This document shows, one piece after another, positions 7,343 to 8,596 of a DNA stretch of 8,596 nucleotides; within the stretch, counting starts at the first letter, position 1, and the number at the start of each line of letters is the position of its first letter. The notes below the pieces were generated by a model that was not told the origin of the DNA, did not search any database, and was given only the letters and a program-made list of their open reading frames with translations. Both the position numbers and the translations under genes were made by a program. The DNA comes from Candidatus Acidiferrales bacterium (lineage in GTDB: Bacteria > Acidobacteriota > Terriglobia > Acidiferrales > UBA7541): assembly GCA_955651735.1 (NCBI GenBank), contig CATPAM010000456.1, forward strand, positions 1-8,596. Direction: 5' to 3'.

Positions 7343-7482
7343 ATCCAGGCCTGCTCACGCAACGCTCTGGCTTGCGTCAGATCAAACGGGAGCGTACGTG
7401 TCTTCAGCCTTGCCCGTCGGGTATTTCTCGACTGCCGGTACGCGACGCGGATTTGCACCATGTTGGACGAATTTGTGCTCAT
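7339..7482 (-). CDS. Possible small basic protein of 47 residues (doubtful)
   Basis: The minus strand has an ATG at 7480–7482 preceded by GGAG five bases upstream, a good ribosome-binding site. It opens a 47-codon frame ending at TAG 7339–7341, overlapping the end of the GT2 fusion gene by four bases. The predicted peptide is rich in arginine, has no cysteine or membrane segment, and matches no family I recognise. The frame also extends upstream into the iorA region, and the chance of a 47-codon frame in DNA this GC-rich is substantial. I list it only because of the start signal and its fit in the gap. It may equally be non-coding. Confidence 0.22.
   Translation of the reverse strand: MSTNSSNMVQIRVAYRQSRNTRRARLKTRTLPFDLTQARALREQAWI
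7357..7377 (+). terminator. Candidate hairpin terminator after the GH18–CE4–GT2 gene
   Basis: Fifteen bases after the stop codon, ACGCAA (7357–7362) pairs with TTGCGT (7372–7377). With one bulged C, GC (7364–7365) pairs with GC (7370–7371), closing a TCTG loop. The result is an eight-pair stem with a four-base loop. No T-run follows, so it is not a classical intrinsic terminator. It may act with another signal or protect the mRNA 3' end. Confidence 0.35.
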
Positions 7483-7505
7483 TTTCGCTCCGTCGCGACC
7501 TGTTG

Positions 7506-7530
7506 TAGGATAGCTTCCTGCGCTAGGAGG
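7506..7530 (+). promoter_or_regulatory. Leader of the iorAB-like operon: weak -10 candidate and strong ribosome-binding site
   Basis: AGGAGG at 7525–7530 lies four bases before the ATG at 7535, the strongest Shine-Dalgarno sequence in the window, and fixes that start. TAGGAT at 7506–7511 is a possible -10 box, but nothing at the right distance upstream is a good -35 box, so the promoter call is weak while the ribosome-binding site is firm. Confidence 0.5.
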
Positions 7531-7534
7531 ACCT

Positions 7535-8011
7535 ATGGCCACCACCTTTACCCTCAACGGAAAGTCCCAGACCGTCGATGTCAGCCCGGAGATGCCGCTG
7601 CTCTGGGTCCTTCGGGACACCTTGAACATGACCGGCACGAAATTCGGGTGTGGCATGGCGCTTTGCGGCGCTTGCACCGTGCACATCAACGGCGAAATGA
7701 CACGTTCATGTATTACGCCGATTTCCAGCGTGGCCGGAAAGAAAGTCACCACTATCGAAGGTTTGTCCGCGGACGGCAGCCATCCTGTCCAGCAAGCTTG
7801 GATCGCAGAAGACGTACCGCAGTGCGGCTATTGCCAGTCCGGCCAAATCATGTCCGCCGTCGCCCTGTTGGCCAAGAAACCCCATCCGACTGACGCCGAC
7901 ATCGACGACTTCATGAGCGGCAACCTCTGCCGCTGCGGCACCTATCAGCGCATTCGCAAAGCTATCCATCGCGCCGCGGCAGCGCCCACCGGCAAGGCCA
8001 AATCCGCGTAA
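7535..8011 (+). CDS. iorA: [2Fe-2S] subunit of a molybdenum hydroxylase, isoquinoline 1-oxidoreductase alpha-like
   Basis: A 158-residue protein of normal length for the small iron-sulfur subunit of the xanthine oxidase family. It passes electrons from the molybdenum site to an acceptor. The N-terminal plant-type ferredoxin cluster is bound by C39, C44, C47 and C59 (CGMALCGAC plus a later Cys). The C-terminal helical cluster is bound by C97, C100, C132 and C134 (CGYC and CRC). All eight ligands are present. It has no signal peptide, while its partner downstream has a Tat signal, so it probably leaves the cytoplasm already bound to that partner. The gene starts after AGGAGG and ends 35 bases before the next start, indicating an operon. 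The symbol follows the closest named family; the true substrate may be an aldehyde or N-heterocycle other than isoquinoline. Confidence 0.87.
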   Translation: MATTFTLNGKSQTVDVSPEMPLLWVLRDTLNMTGTKFGCGMALCGACTVHINGEMTRSCITPISSVAGKKVTTIEGLSADGSHPVQQAWIAEDVPQCGYCQSGQIMSAVALLAKKPHPTDADIDDFMSGNLCRCGTYQRIRKAIHRAAAAPTGKAKSA

Positions 8012-8046
8012 CCCGAACCTTCTCGCTTAAAAATTCGAGGTGCGTC

Positions 8047-8596
8047 ATGACTACTGCCCCCGTTTTGAATCGCCGTGAATTTCTGAAGACCGCAGCCGCC
8101 GGAGGCGTGGCGCTGGTGGTCGCGTTTCATCTTCCAGGCTCGGCGTTTGCCGCCGCGCAGGACCAGGAAAAAAAGGCCCCCAATCCGCTGAACGCCTGGG
8201 TACGCATCACCCCGGACAATCGCGTAACCCTCATCCTCGGCAAATCCGAAATGGGCCAGGGCGCCATGACCGCGCTGCCCATGATCCTGGCCGAAGAGTT
8301 GTATCTCGATTGGAAGCAGGTCAACGTCGAACAGGCCCCCACTGACCCGAAGATTTACGACCACGGCACGGGCGGAAGCGGCAGCGTCGCCGGCTCCTGG
8401 CTCCCGCTGCGGCGTGCAGGCGCGGCCGCGCGAGAAATGCTCATCACCGCCGCGGCGCAGCACTGGAACGTCAGCCGCGACACCTGCAAGGCCCAAAACG
8501 GCGGCGTGCTCCACGGCGCCCGCAAGCAATTTCTAACCTACGGTGAGCTCGTTGGAGATGCGTCGAAACTGTCCGTTCCCGATCTAAACACTGTTC
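8047..8596 (+). CDS. iorB: Molybdopterin-binding subunit of a molybdenum hydroxylase, isoquinoline 1-oxidoreductase beta-like (3' end outside window)
   Basis: The first 183 residues of a protein that in this family is usually over 700 residues. It begins with a Tat signal: NRREFLK (8–14), a hydrophobic stretch to about residue 29, and a likely cleavage after AFA (33–35). The mature part starts with the WVRITPDNRVTLILGKSEMGQG segment characteristic of IorB-type subunits (motif within 51–72; EMGQG at 68–72 belongs to the cofactor-binding region), then MILAEEL. It hydroxylates a substrate at the Mo-cytosine dinucleotide centre with water as oxygen source and should act in the periplasm after folded export. 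GAGG at 8037–8040 lies six bases before the ATG. The gene follows iorA closely and is co-transcribed. Active-site Glu and most cofactor motifs lie beyond the right edge, so substrate and integrity cannot be assessed. Confidence 0.87.
   Translation, partial: MTTAPVLNRREFLKTAAAGGVALVVAFHLPGSAFAAAQDQEKKAPNPLNAWVRITPDNRVTLILGKSEMGQGAMTALPMILAEELYLDWKQVNVEQAPTDPKIYDHGTGGSGSVAGSWLPLRRAGAAAREMLITAAAQHWNVSRDTCKAQNGGVLHGARKQFLTYGELVGDASKLSVPDLNTV

Overview
The window looks like ordinary chromosomal DNA from a GC-rich Gram-negative bacterium. The gene types point to Acidobacteriota or a similar soil lineage: a TldD-like peptidase of the kind common there, a GH18–deacetylase–GT2 fusion protein, and a Tat-exported IorAB-type molybdenum hydroxylase. 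This placement is an inference from protein style, not from a marker gene. I see no rRNA, tRNA, CRISPR array, insertion sequence, integrase or phage gene.

Layout. (1) 1–699, plus: the C-terminal part of a TldD/PmbA-family metallopeptidase, cut by the left edge. (2) 700–939: non-coding. (3) 940–2358, plus: a cation diffusion facilitator (CDF) metal exporter with three tandem C-terminal metal-sensing domains instead of one. (4) 2355–3809, minus: an ArnT/PMT-like polytopic GT-C glycosyltransferase. It converges on the CDF gene so tightly that both stop codons lie in one CTAG. (5) 3810–3919: a 110-base divergent promoter region. (6) 3920–7342, plus: an 1140-residue membrane protein joining a GH18-type hydrolase domain, a linker, a NodB/CE4 polysaccharide deacetylase and a processive GT2 synthase. 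(7) 7343–7534: a hairpin, a doubtful small minus-strand ORF and the leader of the next operon. (8) 7535–8011 and 8047 to the right edge, plus: the [2Fe-2S] subunit and the start of the Tat-targeted molybdopterin subunit of an isoquinoline 1-oxidoreductase-like enzyme.

How the genes fit together. The divergent pair at 2355–7342 is the most interesting part. In the fusion protein a single N-terminal membrane anchor should place the GH18 and deacetylase domains in the periplasm. A second membrane region then returns the chain to the cytoplasm, where the GT2 domain would polymerise a nucleotide sugar, probably an N-acetylhexosamine. One polypeptide could therefore make, export, deacetylate and trim a glycan, tasks that the Pga/Ica systems divide among several proteins. 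The neighbouring GT-C enzyme would add sugars from a lipid-linked donor on the periplasmic side. The other genes (peptidase, metal exporter, Mo hydroxylase) show no obvious link to this locus.
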